Positions 41,143-49,588 of a stretch of DNA of 64,000 nucleotides are shown here, in pieces. This DNA is from Porticoccaceae bacterium. GTDB lineage: Bacteria > Pseudomonadota > Gammaproteobacteria > Pseudomonadales > Porticoccaceae. The notes beneath the pieces are model-generated. The model was not told where the DNA came from. It did no database searches and saw only the letters and a list, made by a program, of their open reading frames with translations. Position 1 is the stretch's first letter, and every line of letters starts with the position of its first letter. A program made the position numbers and the translations under genes. The stretch covers positions 23,364-87,363 of the forward strand of contig DUBX01000042.1 of NCBI GenBank assembly GCA_012960115.1. Reading direction: 5' to 3'.

Positions 41143-41350
41143 ATTGGTCTTATTCTCATAATTAGGCGCTGTATATATTGGCATTATAGCTGCCAATATA
41201 TAGCTCATGCAATAGCGCCGCTTCTCAGACCAGCACAACCGTTTTCCCCGCCAAGGTTTTTAATCCTTAGGAATTATCTCGCAACGCGTTAGGCGCGCGG
41301 CATTTGACTCGCCCTAGCAGCGCGTGCTTTTTCGCTGAAAACAAAAAGTT

Positions 41351-42502
41351 TTATTGCCTTTTCCATGTCCAGTTCGAATTAATTAGATAATTTACGATCG
41401 CCGCCGCGCCAATACCTAACAAATTAGCAAAAATATCATTAATCATTAAGTATTTATACGCTAGGAAAAATATAGCGTAATTGATGATGCCGGACATGCC
41501 CGCCACCAGGTGGAACTGCAATAAACGGGATAAAACTCCGGTGCGAGTCGACCTCCGTTTAAAGGTCCAAAAGTTATTAAACCAGAAGTTTGAAAGTAGA
41601 GCCGCTTCGATAGACAAAAGTGGCGCAACCTCCTGCGCCATTCCTAAATATCGCGTCAGAAAAACATATCCTCCCAAATTAATAAGCACACCAGAAAACC
41701 CAACAATTGAGTACTTAATAAAATCTTTATTACTATGAAAGCCTAGTTTAGGTATATTCAACAAAAACTCTATCTGGTCTTTAAGCGATAATTTTGATTC
41801 GCCGGCATTTCTTGGTGTAAACACAATTGGGATTTCTTTGCTCTTTGCACCCTGTGCGACAAGCTCACATATGAGCGAAGACTGAAATGAGTAGCCCCGA
41901 GTTGAAAGGAAGTCGAGATTGCATTTCTCTACATAAGAAGCAGCGACGCACCTGTAGCCAGAGGTACAGTCTTTGATATGTCGGACCCCCCCAACATAGC
42001 GAACCAAGAAGTTGCCGAGCTTACTTATCATCTTTCTTCGCAAAGAAAACTCTGGCGTAGAGCCGCCTTTTACAAATCGAGAACCAACCACAAGGGAAAA
42101 ACCTTGCTGTATCTGTTGGATAAAGTCAGGGATTAAAGTAGGGTCATGTTGCCCATCTGAGTCCATTTGGAAAATTACATCTGGCTTGAACATAGTTAAA
42201 GCATGATGGAAGCCGCGCTTGTAAGCATCGCCAAGGCCAACCTTATTGCCTGTTATCATGTGTAAAAAGTCATGGTGCTCAATCAATTTATTAACTGTTT
42301 CTTGAGTTCCATCAGATGAATTGTCGTCAACAACCAGAATCCTAAATTTGTAACCAGAGACCCGAGTTTGTTGCTCAAATATTGCTTCAATGGTGCCCTG
42401 TATATTTGCCTGCTCATTGTAAGTTGGCAAAATGAAGCATGCCTCGGCCTGAGTTGCGTTTTCGCACTCATATTTATCGGTTAAATCCAAGACTGACTCC
42501 AC
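41351..42502 (-). CDS. Dolichyl/polyprenyl-phosphate mannosyltransferase-like GT2 fused to a GtrA-like membrane domain
   Basis: ILPTYNEQANIQGTIEAIF, VVDDNSSDGTQE, FQMDSDGQHDP; C-terminal 4-TM GtrA-like IKYSIVGFSGVLINLGGYVFLTRYLG. Confidence 0.85.
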   Translation of the reverse strand: MESVLDLTDKYECENATQAEACFILPTYNEQANIQGTIEAIFEQQTRVSGYKFRILVVDDNSSDGTQETVNKLIEHHDFLHMITGNKVGLGDAYKRGFHHALTMFKPDVIFQMDSDGQHDPTLIPDFIQQIQQGFSLVVGSRFVKGGSTPEFSLRRKMISKLGNFLVRYVGGVRHIKDCTSGYRCVAASYVEKCNLDFLSTRGYSFQSSLICELVAQGAKSKEIPIVFTPRNAGESKLSLKDQIEFLLNIPKLGFHSNKDFIKYSIVGFSGVLINLGGYVFLTRYLGMAQEVAPLLSIEAALLSNFWFNNFWTFKRRSTRTGVLSRLLQFHLVAGMSGIINYAIFFLAYKYLMINDIFANLLGIGAAAIVNYLINSNWTWKRQ

Positions 42503-43851
42503 ATCATTTGATAAAAACGCTCTCTCTCAATGTCCAGGCCCAGTTGAAAGGGAAGCCAATAAATTGAAGCGGCTATAATCAAGATAAGAGCACCCCTGTA
42601 TAAAACCTCAAATTTTTTCCCTTGCCTTTGGCTAGTTTTATACAAAACAAAGCCTAAAGCCATGAATGCAAACCCTGACGCTGGCTGGTAGTGGTACAAA
42701 AATGCCGATCTAGAAACCAGGGCCCAAGGCAAAAAGTTGGCGTAAAATCCGATTAGAACAAAAGAAATCACTAAGAATTCTGATTTATAGGTTTTGGTTA
42801 CTATGGCCTCATATGCTCTTATCATCCAAGTCAAACTCACCACAAATATCGCCAAAAATGAGAATAAATAAAGCGCAGGGTTAGGAAATAGATGTACATT
42901 GGTGAAAATGGTTTGTTTCGCTCCACCCGGAAGAAGAACATCATGTGAAGCAAAGTAATAGCCTATCGGCTTTATCATTATCGGCCATGTATACCAGTCC
43001 GAGCGATAAGGGTGAGGAGTTTCCTCAATACTATTTGAATGGAAAGAAACCATTTGCTGGTGTTTTTCAAAATATGAAAATTGATCCATAAAGACAAAAT
43101 CTGGAATCCAAACTAAGGCATAAACTAAAAATGGTACAACCAATAAAGCCCATAGAGAACCACTATTTAATAGACCCTCAGGGTCAAACAAACCCGTCTT
43201 TTGTTGCATCCTTGAATTTATTTTGGACAATAGAAAGATGAGTATCATACTCGCAAGACAAACACCCCAAAAGCCCAAGCCATTCCATTTAACCGAAACT
43301 GTTAGCCCCAAGAAAATTAGTGCCCACGCGATATTTTGCTGCTGATTGTTCTTGTTTTTAAATGCCTTCACGATGAATAACATTGCTATGAAACCGAACA
43401 AGCTGAGATAAATGTTGATTAACCCAAATCTTGAATCAACAAGTAATGACCCGTCTAAGCAGAAAAAAAGTGCGACCAAAAGAGCAAACCCCTTTTGGTT
43501 AAGAAGTTGCATGCTAAGCTTGTAAGCAACCAAAATAAGCGTCGATCCCGCAACAGCGTTAAGCCAGCGGTAACTTATTGGATCTAAATTAGCTATTTCA
43601 AAGGCAGTTGAAGCTAACGTATCGGTCCAAGGCATCAGGTAGTATAAATATATGCTTAAAGAAATAAGATAGGTGCCAAGAGGAGGGTGGACTGAAAAGA
43701 ACTTTACGCCCGAAAGATAATTCAACCCATAAAGGGGGTAAAAAATTTCATCAAAGGTCTCTCCTGGGATCACGCCCAAATTATAAAATCTTAGCGCTAT
43801 CCCCAAGATCAAAATCAAAAGAATTGGATAATGTGAAAGTACTCTTTTCAT
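42481..43851 (-). CDS. GT39 protein O-mannosyltransferase (PMT)-like membrane glycosyltransferase
   Basis: N-terminal GETFDEIFYPLYGLNYLSGVKFFSVHPPLG (DE plus HPPLG as in PMTs), multiple TMs. Confidence 0.82.
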   Translation of the reverse strand: MKRVLSHYPILLILILGIALRFYNLGVIPGETFDEIFYPLYGLNYLSGVKFFSVHPPLGTYLISLSIYLYYLMPWTDTLASTAFEIANLDPISYRWLNAVAGSTLILVAYKLSMQLLNQKGFALLVALFFCLDGSLLVDSRFGLINIYLSLFGFIAMLFIVKAFKNKNNQQQNIAWALIFLGLTVSVKWNGLGFWGVCLASMILIFLLSKINSRMQQKTGLFDPEGLLNSGSLWALLVVPFLVYALVWIPDFVFMDQFSYFEKHQQMVSFHSNSIEETPHPYRSDWYTWPIMIKPIGYYFASHDVLLPGGAKQTIFTNVHLFPNPALYLFSFLAIFVVSLTWMIRAYEAIVTKTYKSEFLVISFVLIGFYANFLPWALVSRSAFLYHYQPASGFAFMALGFVLYKTSQRQGKKFEVLYRGALILIIAASIYWLPFQLGLDIERERFYQMMWSQSWI

Positions 43852-43875
43852 TAAAAGTGTCTTATAAAGATATGA

Positions 43876-44010
43876 TTAGCTCAATTCTACCGAGACTGTT
43901 CGAAGTTGACCGGTGCGACACTCTTCTTTGTTATTCTCTTTTAGAATGCCTTTTTCTTTTAGGGTAGTTGTTACCTTTTCTACTCTCACAAATACTGCTA
44001 ACCCTTCCAT
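43876..44010 (-). CDS. Small ORF (44 aa), unknown; not in the supplied ORF track
   Basis: MEGLAVFVRVEKVTTTLKEKGILKENNKEECRTGQLRTVSVELS* with AAAAGGAG ribosome-binding site. Confidence 0.45.
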   Translation of the reverse strand: MEGLAVFVRVEKVTTTLKEKGILKENNKEECRTGQLRTVSVELS

Positions 44011-44012
44011 TA

Positions 44013-44059
44013 TTTTCTCCTTTTAAATCACTGTTCAGATTTAGTTCCCCGTAACGGAG
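44013..44059 (-). repeat. glmS-tail plus leader-like repeat, copy D (degenerate)
   Basis: TTTTCTCCTTTT identical to 45119-45130, followed at matching spacing by a glmS-end-like TTAGTTCCCCGTAACGGAG reading HSVTGN*. Confidence 0.4.
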
Positions 44060-44073
44060 TGTCCGTAGCAAGG

Positions 44074-44625
44074 TTATAAACTAACCTTCTTTTTATCCAT
44101 TTTATTAATCAAAATATAATAAAGCGGCATCAAGATAAGCGTATATGCTGTTACTTCTGGTCCAATTAACTCAAACAAAGAAAATGTGATAATTCCTGCT
44201 ACACATAGCAAGAATAACTCAAGAAAACTTTTCAAAACTCCTTCATTAAATGCTGCTCTAATAATTAAATAATTAATAGGGAGATACAGCAGAACTGCAG
44301 TGATGGCGCCTGGACTGAAAGCATAAAAATAAAAACTAAAGAATATATGAAAGAACGCGTTTACAACTTGAGTAGTCATTAAGAAAAATAAAACAATATG
44401 GGCGCTGCCTCTGTTATTTTTAACCAGATGAACACAGACAGTTATTAATAGAATAGCGATAAGTCTTATCAACACTTCTTCTGTTGGAATAGGGTTATTG
44501 TCAGAAAAATAACTTAGTCGCCATTCTCTAAAATTAAAAATTATATGCTCTTCAAAGTGATGAATTGCATATATTAATGGCCCTAAAACGATAAGATTTC
44601 TAAATTCTTTCAATGTTTCCTCCAC
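44074..44625 (-). CDS. HXXEE-domain-like membrane protein; GTG start lies inside a glmS-tail-like repeat
   Basis: IHHFEEHIIFNFREWRLSYF...FFHIFFSFYFYAFSPGAITAVLLYLPINYLI pattern of the HXXEE family. Confidence 0.65.
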   Translation of the reverse strand: MEETLKEFRNLIVLGPLIYAIHHFEEHIIFNFREWRLSYFSDNNPIPTEEVLIRLIAILLITVCVHLVKNNRGSAHIVLFFLMTTQVVNAFFHIFFSFYFYAFSPGAITAVLLYLPINYLIIRAAFNEGVLKSFLELFLLCVAGIITFSLFELIGPEVTAYTLILMPLYYILINKMDKKKVSL

Positions 44626-44636
44626 TGTGACTGACT
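44615..44636 (-). repeat. glmS-tail-like repeat, copy C
   Basis: GTTTCCTCCACTGTGACTGACT versus copy A GTTA-CTCCACAGTGACTGACT (19/21 plus one gap); reads QSVTVE. Confidence 0.7.
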
Positions 44637-44677
44637 GAGTTCGAGCAGCGAATTAGATTTTCTCCTTCGTTTGAATA

Positions 44678-44815
44678 TTAAGGGTGTTCGGAAGGCGCTA
44701 TCAAACCACCCCAATATTCAATACCCATTGATACTCCAGAAAAGAAGTTATACACCCCTAATATAAAAATATCGACAACATAGTTATGTGGGTAATAAGT
44801 AAAAACTTTTGACAT
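44678..44815 (-). CDS. Small ORF (45 aa), unknown; not in the supplied ORF track
   Basis: MSKVFTYYPHNYVVDIFILGVYNFFSGVSMGIEYWGGLIAPSEHP*. Confidence 0.35.
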   Translation of the reverse strand: MSKVFTYYPHNYVVDIFILGVYNFFSGVSMGIEYWGGLIAPSEHP

Positions 44816-44842
44816 GTTATTTTTTTATGCCCTGTTTTGCTC

Positions 44843-44877
44843 TACTCCACCGTAAGTGAGCGGGTTGGATCATCGAG
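44843..44877 (-). repeat. glmS-tail-like repeat, copy B
   Basis: Minus strand reads ..DDPTRSLTVE* versus GlmS DQPRNLAKSVTVE*; TACTCCAC identical to copy A, 14/18 over the core. Confidence 0.55.
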
Positions 44878-44908
44878 GTATATTTGCTTTTGAATGTAAT
44901 AGTTTTTC

Positions 44909-45115
44909 TCATTTTTTTAGTCTTTGGTAAAGAGTTATTATTCCACCAAAAAACCATACAACTACTACACCCCACCATAATGCAAAGAACCAATCATTCT
45001 TCATTGTTCCGTTCCATTCCAACCATTCAAAAACAATTCCCTCCATGAACAAGTCGAAGGACAAAAGTAAAAAAAACCCAAAAACCCATAAAAGAAAAAA
45101 ATGAAGTGTTTTCAT
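44909..45115 (-). CDS. Small two-TM protein (68 aa) directly downstream of glmS
   Basis: MKTLHFFLLWVFGFFLLLSFDLFMEG..., preceded by AAAAGGAGAAAA. Confidence 0.55.
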   Translation of the reverse strand: MKTLHFFLLWVFGFFLLLSFDLFMEGIVFEWLEWNGTMKNDWFFALWWGVVVVWFFGGIITLYQRLKK

Positions 45116-45146
45116 AACTTTTCTCCTTTTCAATTCACTACTGTAA

Positions 45147-45167
45147 GTTACTCCACAGTGACTGACT
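45147..45167 (-). repeat. glmS 3'-end repeat, copy A (authentic glmS tail)
   Basis: Plus strand GTTACTCCACAGTGACTGACT; encodes KSVTVE* of glmS. Confidence 0.75.
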
Positions 45168-46977
45168 TCGCTAAGTTCCTTGGCTGATCAACATCGGTAC
45201 CTTTCAATAAAGCCACATGATATGAAAGCATCTGAAGGGGCAGGGTATAGATAATGGCCTCAAGACTTTTGGGAACCGGCGGCATATCGATCACGGTAAT
45301 ACCCGGCTCATTGCTAAAGTTCGCGTTGCAGTCAGCAAATACAAATAATTCACCGCCTCGAGCACGCACCTCGTGAAGATTAGACTTGAGCTTATCCAGC
45401 AATTCATTATTTGGGGCAATCGTTACCACCGGCATATCTTCGTCCACCAGCGCCAACGGCCCGTGCTTTAGCTCTCCAGAAGGGTATGCCTCGGCATGAA
45501 TATAAGAAATCTCTTTAAGCTTAAGAGCCCCTTCTAACGCAATAGGGTAGTGCTCACCACGGCCTAAGAAAAGTGCATGGTCCTTATTGGCGAAGGCCTC
45601 TGACATCTTTCTAATGACCGGGTCGAGGGCTAACACGCGCTCACAAAGCCCCGGAAGTTGATGTAGATTTTTAACCAACTCGGCCTCCATGTGTGGCGGC
45701 AAACCAGTGTGCCTGCCCAAAGATAGTGTCAAGAGCTGCAAAGCCACTAACTGTGTTGTAAATGCTTTGGTCGAGGCTACTCCGATCTCAGAGCCCGCCA
45801 TTGTCAGCAACGCAATATCAGACTCTCGGACAAGAGAGCTGTTAGCCGAGTTGCAAATAGCCACAAAGCCAAGGTAACCACTTTCTTTGGCCTTGTGAAG
45901 TGCGGCCAGAGTATCTGCAGTCTCTCCTGATTGGGAGATAGTGACAAATAAGGTTCCTTCGGGCACTGCAACTTTGCGATAACGGTACTCACTAGCGACT
46001 TCAACCTGGCAGGGTACGCCAGCCATATCCTCAAGCCAATACTTTGCCACTAATCCAGAATGAAAACTGGTTCCGCAAGCAATAATATGCATATTTTTAG
46101 TCTGAGCAAAAAGGCCCTCAGCTTGGTGCCCGAACACGGCCTCGAGAATATGGTCAGTGCCAATACGGCCGGCGAAAGTATCCGCCAACACGGTTGCCTG
46201 TTCGAATATTTCTTTTTGCATGAAGTGGCGATATTGCCCTTTATCGGCGATCTGGTCCGTTTCACTTAGCTGATGTAGTTCTCGCTTTACCGCTTTACCG
46301 TTAGCGTTAAATACGGTGTACGCCTCGCTGGAAAGCTCTACCACATCACCTTCTTCAAGATAGACAAAACGATCAGTGACTTGGCGTAACGCCATTTGGT
46401 CTGAAGCGATAAAGTGCTCATCTACACCAACACCAATCACTAAAGGGCTGCCGCGCCGAGCGCCTACGATCAGGCCAGGGTACTCGTCAGACATTACTCC
46501 CAAAGCATAGGCGCCCTCAAGACGAGCAATGGTTTTATGTACTGCGTCTCTAAGGTCCGTGCAGGTCTCAAGCTGTTGATGGACAAGGTGCGCGATGACT
46601 TCGCTGTCAGTATCAGACTGAATATCATAATTCGCTGCTCGCAGCTCCTCTCGCAGGGCTTCGTGATTTTCAATGATGCCGTTGTGTACGATCGATATGC
46701 CCATCGATACATGTGGATGCGCGTTTATGCTACTTGGTGCTCCGTGGGTCGCCCATCGCGTATGAGATATTCCGGTATTGCCAGACACAAAGTTGCCTTT
46801 GCAGACAGCCTCTAGGTCAGCAACCTTTCCAATAGTTTTACGTGTCTGCAACACGTTATCGCTGTCTAAAATCGACAGCCCCGCAGAATCATAGCCTCGA
46901 TATTCAAGACGACGCAGCCCTTCAATAAGAATTTTATGCACATTACGCTGAGCAGTAGCGCCGACTATTCCACACAT
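45148..46977 (-). CDS. glmS: Glutamine--fructose-6-phosphate aminotransferase
   Basis: MCGIVGATAQRNV, LEYRGYDSAG, C-terminal DVDQPRNLAKSVTVE. Confidence 0.98.
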   Translation of the reverse strand: MCGIVGATAQRNVHKILIEGLRRLEYRGYDSAGLSILDSDNVLQTRKTIGKVADLEAVCKGNFVSGNTGISHTRWATHGAPSSINAHPHVSMGISIVHNGIIENHEALREELRAANYDIQSDTDSEVIAHLVHQQLETCTDLRDAVHKTIARLEGAYALGVMSDEYPGLIVGARRGSPLVIGVGVDEHFIASDQMALRQVTDRFVYLEEGDVVELSSEAYTVFNANGKAVKRELHQLSETDQIADKGQYRHFMQKEIFEQATVLADTFAGRIGTDHILEAVFGHQAEGLFAQTKNMHIIACGTSFHSGLVAKYWLEDMAGVPCQVEVASEYRYRKVAVPEGTLFVTISQSGETADTLAALHKAKESGYLGFVAICNSANSSLVRESDIALLTMAGSEIGVASTKAFTTQLVALQLLTLSLGRHTGLPPHMEAELVKNLHQLPGLCERVLALDPVIRKMSEAFANKDHALFLGRGEHYPIALEGALKLKEISYIHAEAYPSGELKHGPLALVDEDMPVVTIAPNNELLDKLKSNLHEVRARGGELFVFADCNANFSNEPGITVIDMPPVPKSLEAIIYTLPLQMLSYHVALLKGTDVDQPRNLAKSVTVE

Positions 46978-46980
46978 TCT

Positions 46981-48357
46981 TTAATCTTCCTTTTTGCTTT
47001 TGGTTGGCCGCTTCCAGCCGTCAATATTTCGTTGCTTGGCTCGACTTACCGCTAAGGCATCTTTGGGGACGTCGCCGGTGAGGGTGGAGCCGGCACCAAC
47101 AAACCCGCCGTCAGCGACCGTTATTGGCGCCACTAGCGTGCTGTTAGAACCAACAAATACATTGTCCCCTAAATTAGTCTTATGTTTGTTAACACTATCG
47201 TAGTTGCAGGTAATGGTGCCCGCACCAATATTCACGTTTTCTCCCAGCTCGGCGTCTCCGACATAACTGAGATGATTAATTTTGCTTCCTTTGCCAATCT
47301 GTACTTTTTTAGTCTCTACAAAGTTACCAACCTTTGTGTCGCTGGCAAGAACAGTACCCGGGCGGAGTCGCGCGAAAGGTCCCACTATGGCGCGGTCTCC
47401 GACGATAGATCCTTCAACGATCGTGTTCGCCTTAATGTTAACCCCGTCACCGATCGTGCTATCAGTGATAATACAATTGGGTCCAATGGATACTCCGCTA
47501 CCCATCACAACACTACCTTCAAACACGCAGTTAATGTCAATAAAGTTGTCGGTGCCCGCGGTTAACTCACCACGCTGGTCGAAGCGCTGTGGATCAGCAA
47601 GGCTGGTACCAGACGCCATTAATGTTTCGGCTTGCTGCTTCTGGTGTGCTCGCTCTAACTGGCTCAATTGAATTCTATTATTCACGCCTTCTACCTCAGT
47701 GGCCGACTTAGGATGAATGCTGCAAACCTCAACGTCGTTGTCTCGAGCAATGGCGATTAGGTCTGTCAGATAATACTCTCCCTGAGCATTATTATTAGTT
47801 ATTTTTGGTAGCCAGGCTCTTAATTGGCTCGCCCGCAACGCTATGACTCCCGTATTGACTTCGGTAATCTCTAGCTGTTCTGCTGTCGCATCTTTTTGTT
47901 CAATTATAGACGCTATTGCCCCGTCTTGATCGCGAACAACCCTGCCATAGCCGTCTGGCTTATCTAAATTGATGGTTAAAAGACCCATAGACCGGTCAGT
48001 GACTGCTTTGAGAATATCGGCGATAGTAGATGACAATATGAGGGGAACATCGCCGTATACAATCAACACATTCGCTTGCTCACAAACATGTGGCACCGCC
48101 ATTTGGACAGCATGAGCAGTACCCAGCTGTTCCTTTTGTTGAACAAAAACATGTCCAGCATTGGCAAAGGCTTGCTCTACCATTTCCGCGTGGTGCCCAG
48201 TGACGATGATCCTTTTTGCCTCAGCGATTGTCTCTGTCGCGGCCACCACATGGCTCAGCATTGAACGGCCGGCCAGTTTGTGCAGTACTTTCGGCAGCGA
48301 AGAACGCATTCGCGTTCCCTTTCCTGCGGCCAAAATAATGATGTTGGTGTTTTTCAT
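46981..48357 (-). CDS. glmU: Bifunctional GlcNAc-1-P uridyltransferase/acetyltransferase
   Basis: IIILAAGKGTRMRSSLPKVLHKLAG; C-terminal hexapeptide repeats. Confidence 0.97.
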   Translation of the reverse strand: MKNTNIIILAAGKGTRMRSSLPKVLHKLAGRSMLSHVVAATETIAEAKRIIVTGHHAEMVEQAFANAGHVFVQQKEQLGTAHAVQMAVPHVCEQANVLIVYGDVPLILSSTIADILKAVTDRSMGLLTINLDKPDGYGRVVRDQDGAIASIIEQKDATAEQLEITEVNTGVIALRASQLRAWLPKITNNNAQGEYYLTDLIAIARDNDVEVCSIHPKSATEVEGVNNRIQLSQLERAHQKQQAETLMASGTSLADPQRFDQRGELTAGTDNFIDINCVFEGSVVMGSGVSIGPNCIITDSTIGDGVNIKANTIVEGSIVGDRAIVGPFARLRPGTVLASDTKVGNFVETKKVQIGKGSKINHLSYVGDAELGENVNIGAGTITCNYDSVNKHKTNLGDNVFVGSNSTLVAPITVADGGFVGAGSTLTGDVPKDALAVSRAKQRNIDGWKRPTKSKKED

Positions 48358-48364
48358 AGCGGTG

Positions 48365-48511
48365 TCACTTTCCAAAAGATTTAATCAGCGCTCCTATGCG
48401 GTCACGGTACTGTGAACGAGGCTTTAACTCAAGAGCGGCGGGCTTATTGTGTATGCCTTTTCGTATTTCTCCGCCTTTAATCCTATTTTCTGTACCTAGA
48501 AACCATGGCAT
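48365..48511 (-). CDS. Small ORF (48 aa) between the cdhR-like gene and glmU; not in the supplied track
   Basis: MPWFLGTENRIKGGEIRKGIHNKPAALELKPRSQYRDRIGALIKSFGK*. Confidence 0.3.
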   Translation of the reverse strand: MPWFLGTENRIKGGEIRKGIHNKPAALELKPRSQYRDRIGALIKSFGK

Positions 48512-48520
48512 ATCGTTTTT

Positions 48521-49486
48521 TTACTCGTCTCGTGTCGCGTTGCGCTGCGCCTGAGGACTACTGCCGAAATGATTTTTAAAGGCCCTAGAAAACGCTGCTG
48601 GACTTGAAAACCCACAGCGCACGGAAATATCTACGATTGAAATGCTGTCGCTTAATAACAGTCGTCTCCCAACTTGCAGCCGCAACCTAAGATAATAATT
48701 GCCGGGGCTAAGGCCTAAATATTTTTTGCTTAGGAGTTCCAGAGATCGTGTCGATAAATTAATGGCGTCGGCTATGTCTACTATCTTTCTCGGCTCTTCA
48801 ATGCTCAGCTCCATTAAGCTAATTGCTTTTGCAAGTCGAGGCTCCGCCTGTCGTATTCGACCCAGTGAAATGATGGCTTGGGCGTCGCTGGCGGTGGCGT
48901 TTTCGTGATAGATAAACGCGCTTGCTACATCCAGGGCGAGGGAGCGAGTTTGCGAAATTCTTAGGTAGTGTAGCATCATGTCCAGCGTCGGGGACGCGCC
49001 ACCGCTACTCCAGATACGCCCATCAATAACATAGCGCTGTCCAAGCACCTGAAGCTGTGGATAAGCAAAACTTAAATTTTCTAAGTCTTCCCAATGGGTG
49101 GTGACTCGGCTGTTTTTAATAACGCTCGCTTCGGCAAGAATCCAGGTGCCTGCTTCAACGGAGATCACAAGATCATGTAAAGCAGCGGCTCTGCGCAAGC
49201 TGGCCTCCCCCATCACTGGAACGTGCTTTTGATGATTAAAGCCCGCCACAACGCAAATGATGTCGCCGGCATCACACTGACTTAGCGCACTATCCACTGC
49301 GATTTTTATCCCGCAGGTTAATTCAATAGCCTCCCCGCTAAACGAGTAAATGGTCCATTCGAACAAGGGAAGTCGAGATAGTCTATTGGCGGCTCGCAAA
49401 GGATCGATGACCGACGACAAGCTCATCATTGATGATTCAGGCAGTACAAGGATTGATACTTTAGTCGTTTCTTTGTTTTGCGCCAT
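48521..49486 (-). CDS. cdhR: GlxA-type AraC-family regulator, CdhR-like
   Basis: VSILVLPESSMMSLSSVIDPLRAANRL; C-terminal AraC HTH; divergent from carnitine catabolic genes. Confidence 0.78.
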   Translation of the reverse strand: MAQNKETTKVSILVLPESSMMSLSSVIDPLRAANRLSRLPLFEWTIYSFSGEAIELTCGIKIAVDSALSQCDAGDIICVVAGFNHQKHVPVMGEASLRRAAALHDLVISVEAGTWILAEASVIKNSRVTTHWEDLENLSFAYPQLQVLGQRYVIDGRIWSSGGASPTLDMMLHYLRISQTRSLALDVASAFIYHENATASDAQAIISLGRIRQAEPRLAKAISLMELSIEEPRKIVDIADAINLSTRSLELLSKKYLGLSPGNYYLRLRLQVGRRLLLSDSISIVDISVRCGFSSPAAFSRAFKNHFGSSPQAQRNATRDE

Positions 49487-49488
49487 TA

Positions 49489-49519
49489 CGTATATTGTTC
49501 GTTGTATTTCGTATATTGT
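49489..49519. promoter_or_regulatory. Direct-repeat regulator-binding site in the divergent carnitine promoter
   Basis: CGTATATTGT at 49489-49498 and 49510-49519, 21 bp period. Confidence 0.6.
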
Positions 49520-49588
49520 AGTGCATTACTTGCTGGTTTTGCCAAGCTATTAACCTACAAACAATCACTGAGATCTCGGAGGCCATTC

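Noticed and set aside
41270-41330. GTTAGGC and GC-rich near-palindromic stretch downstream of the GT2-GtrA gene, reminiscent of an integron attC R' box
   Set aside because: No matching RYYYAAC partner at a sensible distance on either strand, no paired L boxes and no integron integrase in the window.
43860-45150. Classical Tn7-like element at the glmS attachment site
   Set aside because: No TnsABCD/TniQ genes, no recognisable Tn7 ends or 5-bp duplication seen, and Tn7 insertion does not duplicate the glmS tail; reported instead as an undefined tail-repeat array.
47182-47671. Two ~128-aa + strand ORFs antisense to glmU
   Set aside because: Overlap conserved glmU hexapeptide-repeat coding sequence; mirror-frame artefacts.
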